DNA of 64,000 nucleotides from Xanthomonas boreopolis (GCA_014654535.1 BNBA01000015.1:1-64000), one strand, 5' to 3'. Shown: positions 8,718 through 19,980, counted from the first letter of the stretch. Numbers and translations are program-made. Notes: a model not told the origin generated them from the letters alone.

Positions 8718-9489
8718 GGACGGCCTCCTGGACGAAGACCTGGCGCTGGGCCAGGCGCTGCACGAGGTGTTCGACGTAGGCCCGGCGCTGGGCCTGGGCG
8801 TCGGCGAAGGCGGGGTCCGGCAACAGCCAGCCGTCCGGGACCTGCGCGACGATGCGCTCGATCGTCGCTTGGTCCAGCCGCGGCGCGAGCTCGGCATCGG
8901 CCGCGGCGATGCCGTCTGCGAACGGCAGCAGCACGTGGTCGCGGACCAGGGCGAACGGCTTGGCGGCCGCGCTGGCGGCATTGGCCCAGTCGTGGTGGAA
9001 GTACAGCGAGGCGCCGTGGTCGATCAGGTGCAGGCGGTCATGCCAGACCATCAGGTTGGTGTTGCGCGTGGTGCGGTCGACGTTGCTGACGAAGGCGTCG
9101 AACCAGACGATGCGCGAAGCCAGCGCGGCGTCCGGGCGCATCGCCGCGGGGTCGTAGTTGATCGCGCCGGGCAGGTAGTCGAGCGCCAGGTTGAGGCCCT
9201 CGCTGGCGCGGATCAGGTCCTGGATCTCCGGGTCGGGCTCGGTGCGGGCGAACTCGGTGTCCAGCTCGACGAACACGATCTCCGGCACCGGCAGGCCGAG
9301 CGCGCGCGCCAGCTCGCCGGAGATCAGCTCGGCGACCAGCGCCTTGGGGCCCTGGCCGGCGCCGCGGAATTTCATCACGTACAGGCCGTCGTCGTCGGCC
9401 TCGACGATGGCCGGCAGCGAGCCGCCCTCGCGCAGGGGCGTGACGTAGCGGGTCGCCTGGACGGTGCGTGGAAGGGGCTGCGTGCTCAT
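8695..9489 (-). CDS. HipA-like kinase-fold protein
   Basis: The protein is 264 residues, shorter than HipA toxin (about 440) and lacking the N-terminal HipA_N domain and any HipB partner. Kinase-fold residues can be traced: Lys40 in Y-V-M-K-F (ATP lysine), the catalytic-loop motif S-N-V-D138-R-x-x-R-N-x-N, and the metal-binding L-I-D157-H-G in place of DFG. This fits the stand-alone HipA-like kinase family (PF20613 type). The target is unknown. It lies 88 bases downstream of hutU in the same direction and could be read through from the hut operon, but no functional link is evident. Confidence 0.75.
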   Translation of the reverse strand: MSTQPLPRTVQATRYVTPLREGGSLPAIVEADDDGLYVMKFRGAGQGPKALVAELISGELARALGLPVPEIVFVELDTEFARTEPDPEIQDLIRASEGLNLALDYLPGAINYDPAAMRPDAALASRIVWFDAFVSNVDRTTRNTNLMVWHDRLHLIDHGASLYFHHDWANAASAAAKPFALVRDHVLLPFADGIAAADAELAPRLDQATIERIVAQVPDGWLLPDPAFADAQAQRRAYVEHLVQRLAQRQVFVQEAVRAHAAHV

Positions 9490-9577
9490 CAGGGGCGCAA
9501 GTTTAGCGCCCGCACGGCGCGCCGGGCCGGGATCCTTCCCGCGAGAGGCCTCCGGCCCGGGGCCGGCACGCAGGCGA

Positions 9578-11248
<1,671 letters not shown>

Positions 11249-11290
11249 ACGGTGTCCCTTGGATTGGCGGGGCCGCGCGCAGGGCGCGGG

Positions 11291-12139
11291 TCAGTACGGG
11301 GAAGAGGCGGCGTCCCGCGGGGACGCCGCGAACGCGATGCAGGCGGCCAGGACCTGTTGCAGCACCTGGCGCAATGGCGCGGCGCGCTCGGGGTCCCAGG
11401 GCGTGGGCCAGTTGTCCGGCGACGGCACGGCCGGCTCGTCGATGTAGCCGCGGCAGGCCAGTTCCATCTGGATCGAGTGCACGCCGCGCGCCGGATCGGC
11501 ATGGTGGCGGGTGATCCAGCCGCCCTTGAACCGGCCGTTGCGCACCGTGCCCAGCCCGCTGGCGCGGCAGATGCGCTCGACCTCGTCGGTCAGCGCGTCG
11601 TCGCAGCTGGTATCGCCGTTGGTGCCGATGTTGAACTGCGGCAATTCGCCGTCGAACAGGTGCGGGATGTGCGAGCGGATCGAATGCGCGTCGTAGACGA
11701 CGATCCTTCCGTGCCTGCCGCGCAGGCGCGCGATCTCGCTTGCGAGGGCGTCGTGGTAGGGCGTGAACCAGGCAGCGCGGCGGCGCGCGATCGCGGCCTC
11801 GTCGGGCTCGGCGCCGGGCCTGTACAGCGGCTCGTCGTCGAAGGTGGTCAGCGGGCACAAGCCGGTGGTGTTCTGCCCGGGATAGAGCGAAGCGCCGCTG
11901 GGGTCGCGGTTGACGTCGATCACCGAGCGCGACACCGATGTGCGGATCGTGGTCGCGCCCAATGCCTGGGCGAAGTCGTAGAGGTGGTGCACCCACCAGT
12001 CGGCGTCGCGGCGCGCCAGCCAGGGCGATGCGAACCCGGCGGCCTCGCTCGCCGGCAGCTCGGTGCCGGTATGCGGGAAGCTCACGATCAGCGGGGCATC
12101 GCCGCGGTGGAGTTCGAGCCAATCGGGAAGGGATGTCAT
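11291..12139 (-). CDS. hutG: N-formylglutamate deformylase
   Basis: The protein is 282 residues. ATG 12139 is supported by an AGGAG site 7 bases upstream. It hydrolyses N-formyl-L-glutamate to formate and glutamate, the final step of the five-step hut route. Family features are the opening P-L-I-V-S-F-P-H-T-G-T, the H-H-L-Y-D region, the D-V-N-R-D motif, and V-V-Y-D-A-H-S-I-R-S. Its presence with hutF shows that this organism uses the formimidoylglutamate deiminase branch rather than formiminoglutamase. The gap to hutH is about 250 bases and contains a repeat element. Confidence 0.93.
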   Translation of the reverse strand: MTSLPDWLELHRGDAPLIVSFPHTGTELPASEAAGFASPWLARRDADWWVHHLYDFAQALGATTIRTSVSRSVIDVNRDPSGASLYPGQNTTGLCPLTTFDDEPLYRPGAEPDEAAIARRRAAWFTPYHDALASEIARLRGRHGRIVVYDAHSIRSHIPHLFDGELPQFNIGTNGDTSCDDALTDEVERICRASGLGTVRNGRFKGGWITRHHADPARGVHSIQMELACRGYIDEPAVPSPDNWPTPWDPERAAPLRQVLQQVLAACIAFAASPRDAASSPY

Positions 12140-12257
12140 GCGCGTCTCCTGGCCTGGATCGGGACATGCCTTTCCGCGCGACCGCGCAAGGAAAGGCAAC
12201 TCGGCGCAACGCGAAGGCCTCCGCCTGCTGGCACGTCCGGATGGCGACGGAGCCGGT

Positions 12258-12306
12258 CCTTCTCCTGCTTGCCGAAGAAGGTGGCGCGAAGCGCCGGATG
12301 AAGGGC
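12258..12306 (+). repeat. Dispersed intergenic repeat, GAAGG..CGAAG..GGATGA family
   Basis: GAAGGTGGCGCGAAGCGCCG followed by GATGAAGG lies in the 250-base hutH-hutG gap. Similar copies with the same order occur at 25180-25217, 42625-42675 and 46655-46703. The rest of the gap holds nothing else I can recognise. Confidence 0.55.
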
Positions 12307-12389
12307 GGGAGCCCGCTTCCGATTCCCGCTCGGCCGGAGGCCGGCCTTGCGAGCACTTCCCTCGTGGGCGAAGAGACCGCGGAACGCGA

Positions 12390-13988
12390 TCATGTCCGCG
12401 CTTCCGGGGAAACGCCCGGCAACGCCAGGCCGACGCAGTCCGCCAGCACGCCCGAGCGCACCAGTCCGGTCGCCGCCAGCATGTCCGGATGGAAATAGCG
12501 GTCCTCCTGCAGCGCCGGCACTTGCGCCCGCAGCAGGGCGCGCGCCGCTTCCAGCGCGTCGCTGGAGCGCAACGGCGCGTGGAAGTCGCAGCCCTGCACG
12601 GCGGCGAGCAGTTCGATGCCGACCACGTTGGCCGCGTTCCCGGCCATCGCCAGCAGCCGGCGCGCGCCGTGCGCGGCCATCGACACATGGTCTTCCTGGT
12701 TGGCCGAGGTCGGGATCGAGTCCACGCTGGCCGGATGGGCGCGCTGCTTGTTCTCCGAGACCAGCGCCGCGGCGGTGACCTGCGGGATCATGAAGCCGGA
12801 GTTGAGCCCGGGCCGGGGCGTCAGGAACGCCGGCAGGCCCGACAGCGCCGGATCGACCAGCATCGCGATGCGACGCTCGCTGATCGAGCCGATCTCGCAT
12901 ACCGCCATCGCCAGCATGTCGGCGGCGAACGCCACCGGCTCGGCATGGAAGTTGCCGCCGCTCAGCGCCTCGCCGGTGTCGCTGAACACCAGCGGGTTGT
13001 CGGATACGCCGTTGGCCTCGGTCTCCAGCGTGCGCGCGGCTTGGCGGATCACGTCGAGCGCGGCGCCCATCACCTGCGGCTGGCAGCGCAGGCAGTACGG
13101 GTCCTGCACGCGCACGTCGTTCTCGCGATGCGATTCGCGGATCGCCGAGCCGGCCATCAGCCTGCGCAGCGCCTCGGCCACCGCGACCTGGCCCGGCTGG
13201 CGGCGCAGCGCATGGATGCGCGGGTCGAACGGCGTGTCCGAACCCTTGGCGGCCTCGGTCGAGAGCGCGCCGGCGACCAGCGCGGCCTGGAACACCGCCT
13301 CGATCTCGAACAGCCCGGCGAGCGCATAGGCGGTGGAGAACTGGGTGCCGTTGAGCAGCGCCAGGCCCTCCTTGGCGCCCAGTACGAGCGGCGCGAGCCC
13401 GGCCTGGCGCAGCGCATCGGCGGCGGGCATGCGCTCGCCGCGCAGGAACGCCTCGCCGGTGCCGATCATCGCCGCGGCCATGTGCGACAGCGGCGCCAGG
13501 TCGCCGGAAGCGCCTACCGAGCCCTGGCAGGGCACCACCGGCACCACGTCGCGCTGCAGCATCGCTTCCAGCAGCGCGATCGTCTCCGGCTTCACGCCCG
13601 AGGCGCCCTGGGCCAGGCTGGCGAGCTTGAGCGCCATCATCAGTCGCACGACCGCGGCCGGCATCGGCTCGCCGACGCCGGCCGCATGCGAGAGCACGAT
13701 GTTCCGCTGCAGCGTCTGCAGGTCGTCGCGCTCGATGCGCACCGTCGCCAGCTTGCCGAAGCCGGTGTTGATGCCGTAGACCGGCTCGCCCTTGGCGACG
13801 ATGGCGTCCACGGTCTGCGCGCTGCGCGCGATCGCCGCGGCCGAGGCCGGATCGAGCTGGATGCCCGCGCCGCGGTAGATGGCGCGCCACTGCGCGAGGG
13901 TGACCGCGCCGGGTTGCACCAGGATCGGGGCCGCGTACGGGGATGTGCGCGGCGCTTGCGAGGGATTCGCGCCCAGGGGGGAATTCAT
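12390..13988 (-). CDS. hutH: Histidine ammonia-lyase
   Basis: The protein is 532 residues, about 20 longer than usual because of an N-terminal extension (residues 1-22). It deaminates L-histidine to trans-urocanate, the first committed step. The self-forming MIO cofactor comes from Ala160-Ser161-Gly162 in [14 protein letters not shown]. The substrate-binding motif Y-G-I-N-T-G-F-G at 71-78 is intact. It lies 45 bases after hutI and is followed by hutG. Confidence 0.97.
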   Translation of the reverse strand: MNSPLGANPSQAPRTSPYAAPILVQPGAVTLAQWRAIYRGAGIQLDPASAAAIARSAQTVDAIVAKGEPVYGINTGFGKLATVRIERDDLQTLQRNIVLSHAAGVGEPMPAAVVRLMMALKLASLAQGASGVKPETIALLEAMLQRDVVPVVPCQGSVGASGDLAPLSHMAAAMIGTGEAFLRGERMPAADALRQAGLAPLVLGAKEGLALLNGTQFSTAYALAGLFEIEAVFQAALVAGALSTEAAKGSDTPFDPRIHALRRQPGQVAVAEALRRLMAGSAIRESHRENDVRVQDPYCLRCQPQVMGAALDVIRQAARTLETEANGVSDNPLVFSDTGEALSGGNFHAEPVAFAADMLAMAVCEIGSISERRIAMLVDPALSGLPAFLTPRPGLNSGFMIPQVTAAALVSENKQRAHPASVDSIPTSANQEDHVSMAAHGARRLLAMAGNAANVVGIELLAAVQGCDFHAPLRSSDALEAARALLRAQVPALQEDRYFHPDMLAATGLVRSGVLADCVGLALPGVSPEART

Positions 13989-14033
13989 GCGGTTGCTCCG
14001 TGGATCATGGAAGGCGGTGCGGAAGCGGCGGGG

Positions 14034-15239
14034 TCATGCCCGGCGGCCGCGATGGACGCGCGCGTGCAGCGGGTTGAAGCCGATCCGGTAGACCAGGTCG
14101 GCCGGAGCCTCGATGTCCCAGATCGCCAGGTCGCATTGCAGGCCGGCGCGCAGCCGGCCGATCCGCTCGTGACGGCCGAGCGCGCGCGCCGCTTCGCGGG
14201 TGAAGCCGGCGATGCATTCGGCCACGGTCAGGCGGAACAGGGTCGCGCCCATGTTCATCGCCAGCAGCGGGCTGGTCAGCGGCGAGGTGCCCGGATTGCA
14301 GTCGGTGGCCAGGGCCAGCGGCACGCCGGCCGCGCGCAATCCGGCGATCGGCGGCACCCGGGTGTCGCGGGTGAAGTAGAACGCGCCCGGCAGCAGGACC
14401 GCGACGGTGCCGGCCGCCGCCATCGCGGCGATACCGTCGGCGTCCAGGTGCTCGATATGGTCGGCCGACAGCGCGCCGAAGCGCGCCGCCAGCGCCGCGC
14501 CGTGCTGGTTGCTGAGCTGTTCGGCATGGATCTTCACCGCCAGCCCCGCGGCGCGCGCGGCGGCGAACACCTGCCCGGCCTGCGCGGGCGAGAACGCGAT
14601 GTCCTCGCAGAACACGTCCACCGCTTCGGCCAGGCCCTGCGCGGCGATCGCCGGGATCATCGTCGCGCAGACCTCGTCGACGTAGTCCTGCGATTCGCGC
14701 CCGGGCGGCACCGCGTGCGCGCCGAGGAAGGTCGGGACCACGTCCACGCCGCGCAGCTCGCCAAGTCGCCTGGCCACGCGCAGCTGCTTGGTTTCGTCCT
14801 CCAGCGTGAGCCCGTAGCCGGACTTGATCTCGATCGTGGTGACGCCCTCGGCGAGCATCGCGTCCAGGCGCGGCAGCGATGCGGCGACCAGCGCCGCATC
14901 GTCGGCGGCGCGGGTGGCGCGCACCGTGGAGACGATGCCGCCGCCGGCGCGCGCGATGTCGGCATAGCTGGCGCCCTGCAGGCGTTGCTCGAACTCGTTG
15001 GCGCGGTTGCCGGCGTAGACCAGGTGGGTATGGCAGTCGACCAGCCCCGGGCTGATCCAGCGGCCGCCGCAATCGATGCGCTCGGCCGGCGCCAGCGCGG
15101 GCGCGCCCGCGGCCGGGCCGGCGTAGGCGATCCGGCCGTCCAGGCTGGCGACCACGCCGTCGGGGACGATGCCCAGGCCGCCGTCGGCGGCGTCGAGCGT
15201 GAGCAGGTGCGCGTTGTGCCAGAGCGTGTCGCAGTGCAT
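14034..15239 (-). CDS. hutI: Imidazolonepropionase
   Basis: The protein is 401 residues from ATG 15239. An amidohydrolase-fold enzyme, it opens the ring of imidazolone-propionate to give N-formimidoyl-L-glutamate. Metal-binding features are [10 protein letters not shown] in the first third, K-I-H-A-E-Q, and A-T-D-C-N-P-G in the C-terminal third. It is the first gene of the minus-strand hut unit and diverges from hutF across 63 bases that contain the HutC-type operator. The open frame continues upstream, but the family N-terminus and the divergent promoter fix the start here. Confidence 0.96.
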   Translation of the reverse strand: MHCDTLWHNAHLLTLDAADGGLGIVPDGVVASLDGRIAYAGPAAGAPALAPAERIDCGGRWISPGLVDCHTHLVYAGNRANEFEQRLQGASYADIARAGGGIVSTVRATRAADDAALVAASLPRLDAMLAEGVTTIEIKSGYGLTLEDETKQLRVARRLGELRGVDVVPTFLGAHAVPPGRESQDYVDEVCATMIPAIAAQGLAEAVDVFCEDIAFSPAQAGQVFAAARAAGLAVKIHAEQLSNQHGAALAARFGALSADHIEHLDADGIAAMAAAGTVAVLLPGAFYFTRDTRVPPIAGLRAAGVPLALATDCNPGTSPLTSPLLAMNMGATLFRLTVAECIAGFTREAARALGRHERIGRLRAGLQCDLAIWDIEAPADLVYRIGFNPLHARVHRGRRA

Positions 15240-15265
15240 GTCGTGGTCCGGCGCGGTTCGTGATA

Positions 15266-15275
15266 TGTCTATACA
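15266..15275. promoter_or_regulatory. Putative HutC operator in hutI-hutF divergent promoter
   Basis: TGTCTATACA (reverse complement TGTATAGACA) lies in the middle of the only AT-rich part of the hutI-hutF intergenic region. It resembles the GTxTA..TAxAC half-site pattern of HutC-type GntR regulators. It overlaps TACAAT (15272-15277), a possible -10 for hutF. A regulator bound here could block both directions; urocanate is the usual inducer. The site is inferred from sequence similarity. Confidence 0.6.
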
Positions 15276-15302
15276 ATAAATTCGGTTCGAGGAGGGCGTC
15301 CA

Positions 15303-16685
15303 GTGGCAGTGCAGCACGACGACAACGCACGGCATCTGTGGGCCGAACGCGCCCTGTTGCCGCAGGGATGGGCCCGCGACGTGCGCCTGCAGGTGGCGGG
15401 CGGACGCCTGGCCCGGGTGGAGGCCGGCGTGCCTGCCGCGGACGGCGACATCCGCCTGCAGGTGGCGCTGCCCGGCCTGGGCAACCTGCACAGCCATGCG
15501 TTCCAGCGCGGCATGGCCGGGCTGACCGAGATCGGCGGTGCGAGCGGCGACAGCTTCTGGAGCTGGCGCGAGCTGATGTACCGCTTCCTCGAACGCCTGG
15601 ATCCGGACAGCCTGCAGGCCATCGCCGAGCAGGCCTACGTCGAGATGCTGGAGGCGGGTTTCACCCGCGTCGGCGAATTCCACTACCTGCACCACGCTTC
15701 GGATGGCGCGCCGTACGCCGATCCGGCGGAAATGTCGGCGCGCATCGCCGCGGCGGCGCAGGCCTCGGGCATCGGGCTGACCCTGCTGCCGGTGTTCTAT
15801 GCGCACGCCGATTTCGGCGGCGCGCCGCCGAACCCCGCCCAGCGCCGCCTGATCCACGACATCGACGGCTTCGCGCGCCTGCTGGAGCGCTGCCGCGCCG
15901 TGCTCGCCGGCACCCCCGACGCGGTGCTCGGCATCGCTCCCCACAGCCTGCGCGCGGCGACGCCCGGGGAGCTGTCGGCCCTGCTGCCGCTCAACGCCGG
16001 GCCGGTGCACATCCACATCGCCGAACAGTTGCGCGAGGTCGAGGCCTGCCTGGCCTGGTCCGGGCAGCGCCCGGTCGAGTGGCTGCTGGCGCACGCGCCG
16101 GTGGATGAGCGCTGGTGCCTGGTGCATGCCACCCATGTCACGCCTGAGGAAATGGCGGGGATCGTCGCCAGTGGCGCGGTCGCCGGCCTGTGCCCGATCA
16201 CCGAGGCGAACCTGGGCGACGGGCTGTTCCCGATGCGCGAGTTCGCGCGCGCCGGCGGTCGCTTCGGCGTCGGCTCGGATTCCAACGTGCTGATCGACGC
16301 CGCCGAGGAACTGCGCCTGCTCGAGTACGGCCAGCGCCTGCATGCGCGCGGCCGCAACGTGGCGGTGCCGGACGCGGGCATGTCGAGCGGACGTTGGCTG
16401 TACCAGCACGCGCTCGCCGGCGCCGGGCAGGCGCTGGGCGCGGCGGCGGGCCTGCAGGCCGGCGCTCCGGCCGACGTCGTCGAGCTGGACCTGCGGCATC
16501 CCTCGCTGGCCGGCCGCGAGGGCGACGCGCTGCTCGACAGCTGGCTGTTCGCCGTGCGCGGCGGCGCTGTGCGCTCGGTATGGCGGCGCGGTGTGCAATG
16601 GGTGGACGAGGGACGCCACGTCCGCCGCGATCAGGTCGCCGCCCGCTACCGGCAGGCGCTGGCGCGCGTGCTGGCGGCCGCGTGA
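15303..16685 (+). CDS. hutF: Formimidoylglutamate deiminase
   Basis: The protein is 460 residues from GTG 15303, preceded by GAGGAGG. It hydrolyses N-formimidoyl-L-glutamate to N-formyl-L-glutamate plus ammonia. Amidohydrolase features are [14 protein letters not shown] (metal-binding HSH), H-I-H-I-A-E-Q, V-H-A-T-H and G-S-D-S-N. HutF followed by HutG defines the five-step histidine pathway. It is transcribed away from the other catabolic genes and shares a transcript with hutC. Confidence 0.95.
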   Translation: MAVQHDDNARHLWAERALLPQGWARDVRLQVAGGRLARVEAGVPAADGDIRLQVALPGLGNLHSHAFQRGMAGLTEIGGASGDSFWSWRELMYRFLERLDPDSLQAIAEQAYVEMLEAGFTRVGEFHYLHHASDGAPYADPAEMSARIAAAAQASGIGLTLLPVFYAHADFGGAPPNPAQRRLIHDIDGFARLLERCRAVLAGTPDAVLGIAPHSLRAATPGELSALLPLNAGPVHIHIAEQLREVEACLAWSGQRPVEWLLAHAPVDERWCLVHATHVTPEEMAGIVASGAVAGLCPITEANLGDGLFPMREFARAGGRFGVGSDSNVLIDAAEELRLLEYGQRLHARGRNVAVPDAGMSSGRWLYQHALAGAGQALGAAAGLQAGAPADVVELDLRHPSLAGREGDALLDSWLFAVRGGAVRSVWRRGVQWVDEGRHVRRDQVAARYRQALARVLAAA

Positions 16686-16720
16686 CCGCGCAGCGCTCGC
16701 GCGCCGGCGGGAGAGGCACA

Positions 16721-17494
16721 ATGCCGGCCCCGGAGAATGGACGCCGCATGTCCGCCGCATCCCCGACATCCCGCAGCACGGCCACCACGCTGCACCAGCG
16801 CATCCGTGGCGACATCGAGGCGCGCATCCACAGCGGCGAATGGCCGCCGGGCCACCGCGTGCCGTCCGAACACGCGCTGATGGCGCAGTACGGCTGCTCG
16901 CGGATGACCGTGAACAAGGTGCTGGGCCTGCTGGCCGACGCCGGCATGATCGAGCGCCGCCGCCGTGCCGGCTCGTTCGTCGCGCGCCCGCACCCGCACA
17001 TCGAGCAGGTCGCGCTGGCCATCCCGGACATCGAGGTGGAGGTGACCTCGCGCGGCCATGCCTATGGGTTCGAGCTGATCGCGCGCAGCCTGCGCAAGGC
17101 GCGTGCCTCGGTCCCGCAGGAACGCGAACTCGGCAGCCGCGCGCGGCTGCTGTCGCTGCACTGCCTGCATCTCGCCGACGGCCGGCCGTTCGCGCTGGAA
17201 GAGCGGTTGATCGACACGGAGACCGTGCCGGAGGCGCTGGAGCAGGATTTCGCGGCCTCCGCGCCGGGCAGCTGGCTGTTGCGCCACGTGCCGTGGACGC
17301 GCGCGCAGCACCGCATCGGCGCGATCAACGCCGACGCGGCCCAGGCCGAGCGCCTGCGCGTGCCGGCCGGCACGGCCTGCCTGGTGATCGACCGGCACAC
17401 CTGGCGCGGCGAGCAACCGGTGACCTACGTCAGGCAGGTGTTCCTGGGCAGTGCGTACGACCTGGTGGCGCGCTTCGCGCCCGGGATGCGCTAG
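16721..17494 (+). CDS. hutC: GntR-family histidine-utilisation repressor HutC
   Basis: The protein is 257 residues from ATG 16721, chosen because GGGAGAGG is correctly spaced upstream; ATG 16748 is an alternative. The winged helix-turn-helix is at about residues 25-90, with [14 protein letters not shown] recognition helix. The C-terminal half is a UTRA ligand domain ending V-T-Y-V-R-Q-V-F-L. HutC represses hut genes until urocanate binds. It follows hutF by 35 bases, so it is likely to control its own synthesis through the 15266-15275 site. Confidence 0.92.
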   Translation: MPAPENGRRMSAASPTSRSTATTLHQRIRGDIEARIHSGEWPPGHRVPSEHALMAQYGCSRMTVNKVLGLLADAGMIERRRRAGSFVARPHPHIEQVALAIPDIEVEVTSRGHAYGFELIARSLRKARASVPQERELGSRARLLSLHCLHLADGRPFALEERLIDTETVPEALEQDFAASAPGSWLLRHVPWTRAQHRIGAINADAAQAERLRVPAGTACLVIDRHTWRGEQPVTYVRQVFLGSAYDLVARFAPGMR

Positions 17495-17538
17495 GACGCG
17501 GGCGGACGGGAACCCTCGGCCGCCTGCCGTGGAAGGCC

Positions 17539-17823
17539 CTAGGCCAGCACCGACAGGATCGTGCCCACGGTTCCGGCCGCGGCCAGCCACTTGCCCGCGG
17601 TGTAGTACTCGTTCTTCTCGGCCTCGGGCCTGGCCTTGGTGGGGTCTTCCAGCCCCAGCGCACCGGCCACGATCGAATGCACCGCCTGGAGCCCCGAGGT
17701 GCCGTCGCCTTGCTCGTCCTTGGCCACGGGCTCGTCGCCGCGCTTGGCGGCGGCCGCCAGGGCGCGGGCATGGGCGAGAGGGGCGGCTTGGCCGCCGGGG
17801 GAGGCTGTGCTGCCGATGACCAT
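17539..17823 (-). CDS. Small hypothetical protein with hydrophobic C-terminus
   Basis: The protein is 94 residues from ATG 17823, with AGGAA a suitable distance upstream. The first 70 residues are Ala/Gly-rich and polar; the last 17 (W-L-A-A-A-G-T-V-G-T-I-L-S-V-L-A) are hydrophobic and could be a tail anchor. I do not recognise a family. It follows the membrane-bound Mrr-like gene by 79 bases in the same direction and converges with hutC, so co-expression with the nuclease is possible. Codon use looks like that of its neighbours. Confidence 0.5.
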   Translation of the reverse strand: MVIGSTASPGGQAAPLAHARALAAAAKRGDEPVAKDEQGDGTSGLQAVHSIVAGALGLEDPTKARPEAEKNEYYTAGKWLAAAGTVGTILSVLA

Positions 17824-17902
17824 CCGGGGAGTTCCTGCGCGAAGCGGGGGGAGCCTGGCTGGTATCGGCGGGACGACGGCCGGCTTGAGCCTCCGGAAGC
17901 GC

Positions 17903-18877
17903 TCAGAAGGTCGCGCACTGGCGCCAGCGCACCGGCTCGTCGATCTCGGGGCGTGGATTGAGCTGCACGCGCACCGTGCGCAATACCGGATAGCGTTCCA
18001 GCTCCCGGCAGATGGACGGCCAGATCTCGGCATCCCCGCCGGTCCGGTCGACCGCGAGCGTCATCCGGGTCATCCAGATGCCGCGGACGACGCCCGGCAC
18101 GCCGGTCAGGGTGCGCGATACCGCCTGTTGGTAGCGGTCCAGCGTGGCGTCGTCCGGTTCGGCGGTAGCCTGCATCGGGCGGACAGGAGCGGTTGCCGAT
18201 GCCGCTTGTCCGGCCGGCATAGCCGCCGGCGGCGCGGGCCGAGGCGCGACGGCTTCCCGCAAGGGCGCTTCCGGCGTGGCCGGCCGATGGGTGGACAGCC
18301 AGCCGAGCCCGGCCAGCAAGCCGATACCGAGCGCGACGATGCCGGCGACGACGGTGTGCCGCCACGCGCGCCGGCGGGCGCCTTCGACGACGTCGTCTTC
18401 CAGCCCGCCTGGCAGGTACGCGCGCAGGATCGGCCAGGCGCGATGGCCGTCCAGGACCTCGATGGACTGCTTCCCGGCCGCGGCCAGGCCCTCGCGTTCG
18501 ACCTTGCCCTCGGTGACCAGCACGCCGCCCCGGGCCCCGGCCAGGCGCAGCAGGGTGCCCAGCTCGCTCACCGCGACCGTGCCGATGCGGTAGGTGCAAC
18601 CGTGCTTGCAGGAGACCATCCAGCGCTCGCCGCTATGGCGGTCGCGCATCAGGAAGTCCGCGCCCGGTGGGTCGTGCCGTTCCGGGTCGGCCTGCCAGCC
18701 GCGTCGTTCGCCCAGGGCGCGGTGCACGATCTCGGAGAAGTCCCGCCAGTGCAGGCTCGCCAGGGCCGCCAGGCCGGCACGCGTCTCGTCGCGGCGTCGG
18801 CGGAACAGCCAGAGATGGAGGATCGTGATGGTCCAAACCGCCGCGGCCGTCGCAAACGCGAGGATCCACGCAGACAT
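17903..18877 (-). CDS. Membrane-anchored Mrr-like restriction endonuclease domain protein
   Basis: The protein is 324 residues. A membrane helix at about 2-26 is followed by a cytosolic Mrr_cat-type nuclease domain (about 38-165). The domain has L-H-W-R-D-F-S-E-I-V, the acidic G-A-D-F-L and M-V-S-C-K-H-G, which fit a PD-(D/E)xK core with Asp74 and the SCK lysine. A second membrane helix lies at about 177-195. A proline/alanine linker leads to an extracytoplasmic C-terminal domain of about 85 residues. This is a conserved architecture in xanthomonads but its role is not known: DNA cleavage of incoming DNA is possible, and no methyltransferase is nearby. Confidence 0.7.
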   Translation of the reverse strand: MSAWILAFATAAAVWTITILHLWLFRRRRDETRAGLAALASLHWRDFSEIVHRALGERRGWQADPERHDPPGADFLMRDRHSGERWMVSCKHGCTYRIGTVAVSELGTLLRLAGARGGVLVTEGKVEREGLAAAGKQSIEVLDGHRAWPILRAYLPGGLEDDVVEGARRRAWRHTVVAGIVALGIGLLAGLGWLSTHRPATPEAPLREAVAPRPAPPAAMPAGQAASATAPVRPMQATAEPDDATLDRYQQAVSRTLTGVPGVVRGIWMTRMTLAVDRTGGDAEIWPSICRELERYPVLRTVRVQLNPRPEIDEPVRWRQCATF

Positions 18878-18978
18878 AAAACTCCCTGGCCGAAAAATAT
18901 CGCAGCGCGAAAAGTATATCGGCCCCGGGAAGCGTTCCTTGACCTGTCATGCCGCGACCGGGCGCGGGAACGCAGGCA

Positions 18979-19044
18979 TAAAAAACCCGCCAGTCCGAAG
19001 CCGAAAGGGGAGGGGAGCAGACGGTCTTCTGGTGGACTGGCGGG
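18979..19044 (-). terminator. Rho-independent terminator after the phasin gene
   Basis: On the minus strand CCCGCCAGTCC (19034-19044) and GGACTGGCGGG (18986-18996) form a perfect 11-bp stem with a 37-base loop, followed by TTTTTT at 18980-18985. It ends the phasin transcript, which stops at 19090. Confidence 0.75.
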
Positions 19045-19089
19045 TCGGGTCCGATTGTGGGCAAACATTTTGTGCTTTGCAACAAGCGC

Positions 19090-19605
19090 CTATTCGCCCG
19101 GGGAAGGCGGCGCCTGCGGAGGCGTGCGGTGGTCGGCCGGCGTGCTCCGGGCACGCGAACTGCGGCCGGCGCGGCGTGCGCGCACCTGGGCCGCATGCAA
19201 CTGCGCCTTGAGCGACTCCACTTCCGCACGCAGGTTCTCGACCTCCGCGCGATCGGGCACCTGCAAGGCGTGCAGCACGCCTTTCACCCGCTCGTCGAAG
19301 GCCTTGCCGAGCCGATGCCAGCTCTCGCGAGCCTGGCCCAGGCCGGCTTCCACCTGGTCGCGCATCGCGTCCGCGCCGCTCTCGGCCCGGCGCTTGCCTT
19401 CGCGCTGGTAGGTGGCGCCCTCCTTCACCAGCGATTCGAACAGGCGGCTGCCTTCGCTTTGCGCGCGGCCGAACGCGCCGAGCCCGGCGAGCCACACCTG
19501 CTCGGCCGACTCGCCGAGCTTGCGCGAGAACCGACTGGCCTGGGCCTGGAATCCCCGGTCGTCGTGGTCGTCGGTATGGGATCTGGCGTTCCGGGTCGTG
19601 GTCAT
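19090..19605 (-). CDS. Phasin-family polyhydroxyalkanoate granule protein
   Basis: The protein is 171 residues. The phasin signature lies at about residues 30-65: E-Q-V-W-L-A-G-L-G-A-F-G-R-A-Q-x-E-G and F-E-S-L-V-K-E-G. A predicted coiled coil with heptads L-R-A-E-V-E-S-L-K-A lies near 125-145. The C-terminal tail is basic and rich in Ser, Pro and Arg, like PhaF-type phasins that also bind DNA. It would coat intracellular PHA granules. It follows the PHA-granule regulatory gene and ends at a strong terminator. No PHA synthase is in the window. Confidence 0.82.
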   Translation of the reverse strand: MTTTRNARSHTDDHDDRGFQAQASRFSRKLGESAEQVWLAGLGAFGRAQSEGSRLFESLVKEGATYQREGKRRAESGADAMRDQVEAGLGQARESWHRLGKAFDERVKGVLHALQVPDRAEVENLRAEVESLKAQLHAAQVRARRAGRSSRARSTPADHRTPPQAPPSPGE

Positions 19606-19695
19606 GGGGACTCCTCATCGGACGATGGAAGCCCTCACGCTAATCCCGCCGCTGCATCGGCGGGGTGAAACCGCGACGGAGCGTGCAGGGATCCT

Positions 19696-19980
19696 TCAGG
19701 ATGCGGGACCCAGCTTTTCCGCCAGTACGCGGCGGATTTCCGCTTCGACCATGCCCTTCATCGCAGAAAGCAGGAACCCCAGCGTGGCGGTCACCCGCAC
19801 CTGCCCGGGCAGCAGCTCGATCGCGCCGTCCACGCCGGAGCCGGAGAAGTCCAGCCGGTCGCCGTTCCAGCTCGAACGCAGGCCGAAGCGCTCGTCGAGC
19901 TTGCGCGCCGCCTCGTCGATGGCGGTGCGCGCCTGCTCGGCGCTCAGGGCATGGTCTTGGCGGATGTCGATGCTGGACAT
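19696..19980 (-). CDS. Polyhydroxyalkanoic acid system family protein
   Basis: The protein is 94 residues from ATG 19980. It matches the small PHA_gran_rgn family (PF09650): opening MSSIDIRQDHALS, then A-R-x-A-I-D-E-A-A-R-K-L and a G-A-I-E-L-L-P-G-Q-V-R-V-T-A-T-L-G-F segment. These proteins are linked to PHA granules by genome context; their biochemical activity is not defined. It lies 90 bases upstream of the phasin gene in the same direction and is likely co-transcribed with it. Confidence 0.78.
   Translation of the reverse strand: MSSIDIRQDHALSAEQARTAIDEAARKLDERFGLRSSWNGDRLDFSGSGVDGAIELLPGQVRVTATLGFLLSAMKGMVEAEIRRVLAEKLGPAS

Noticed and set aside
8695-9489. Classical hipBA toxin-antitoxin module
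   Set aside because: There is no HipB-like helix-turn-helix gene adjacent and the kinase lacks the HipA N-terminal domain; the neighbour is DUF3037.
12063-15263. Long open frame on the plus strand across hutG, hutH and hutI
   Set aside because: The translation is Arg/His/Gln-rich with no domains, and the minus-strand hut genes fully explain the region.
19644-19664. Hairpin CCCGCCG/CGGCGGG between the phasin and PHA-system genes as a terminator
   Set aside because: There is no T-run on either side and the two genes run in the same direction, so a full stop here is not supported; it may be chance in high-GC sequence.
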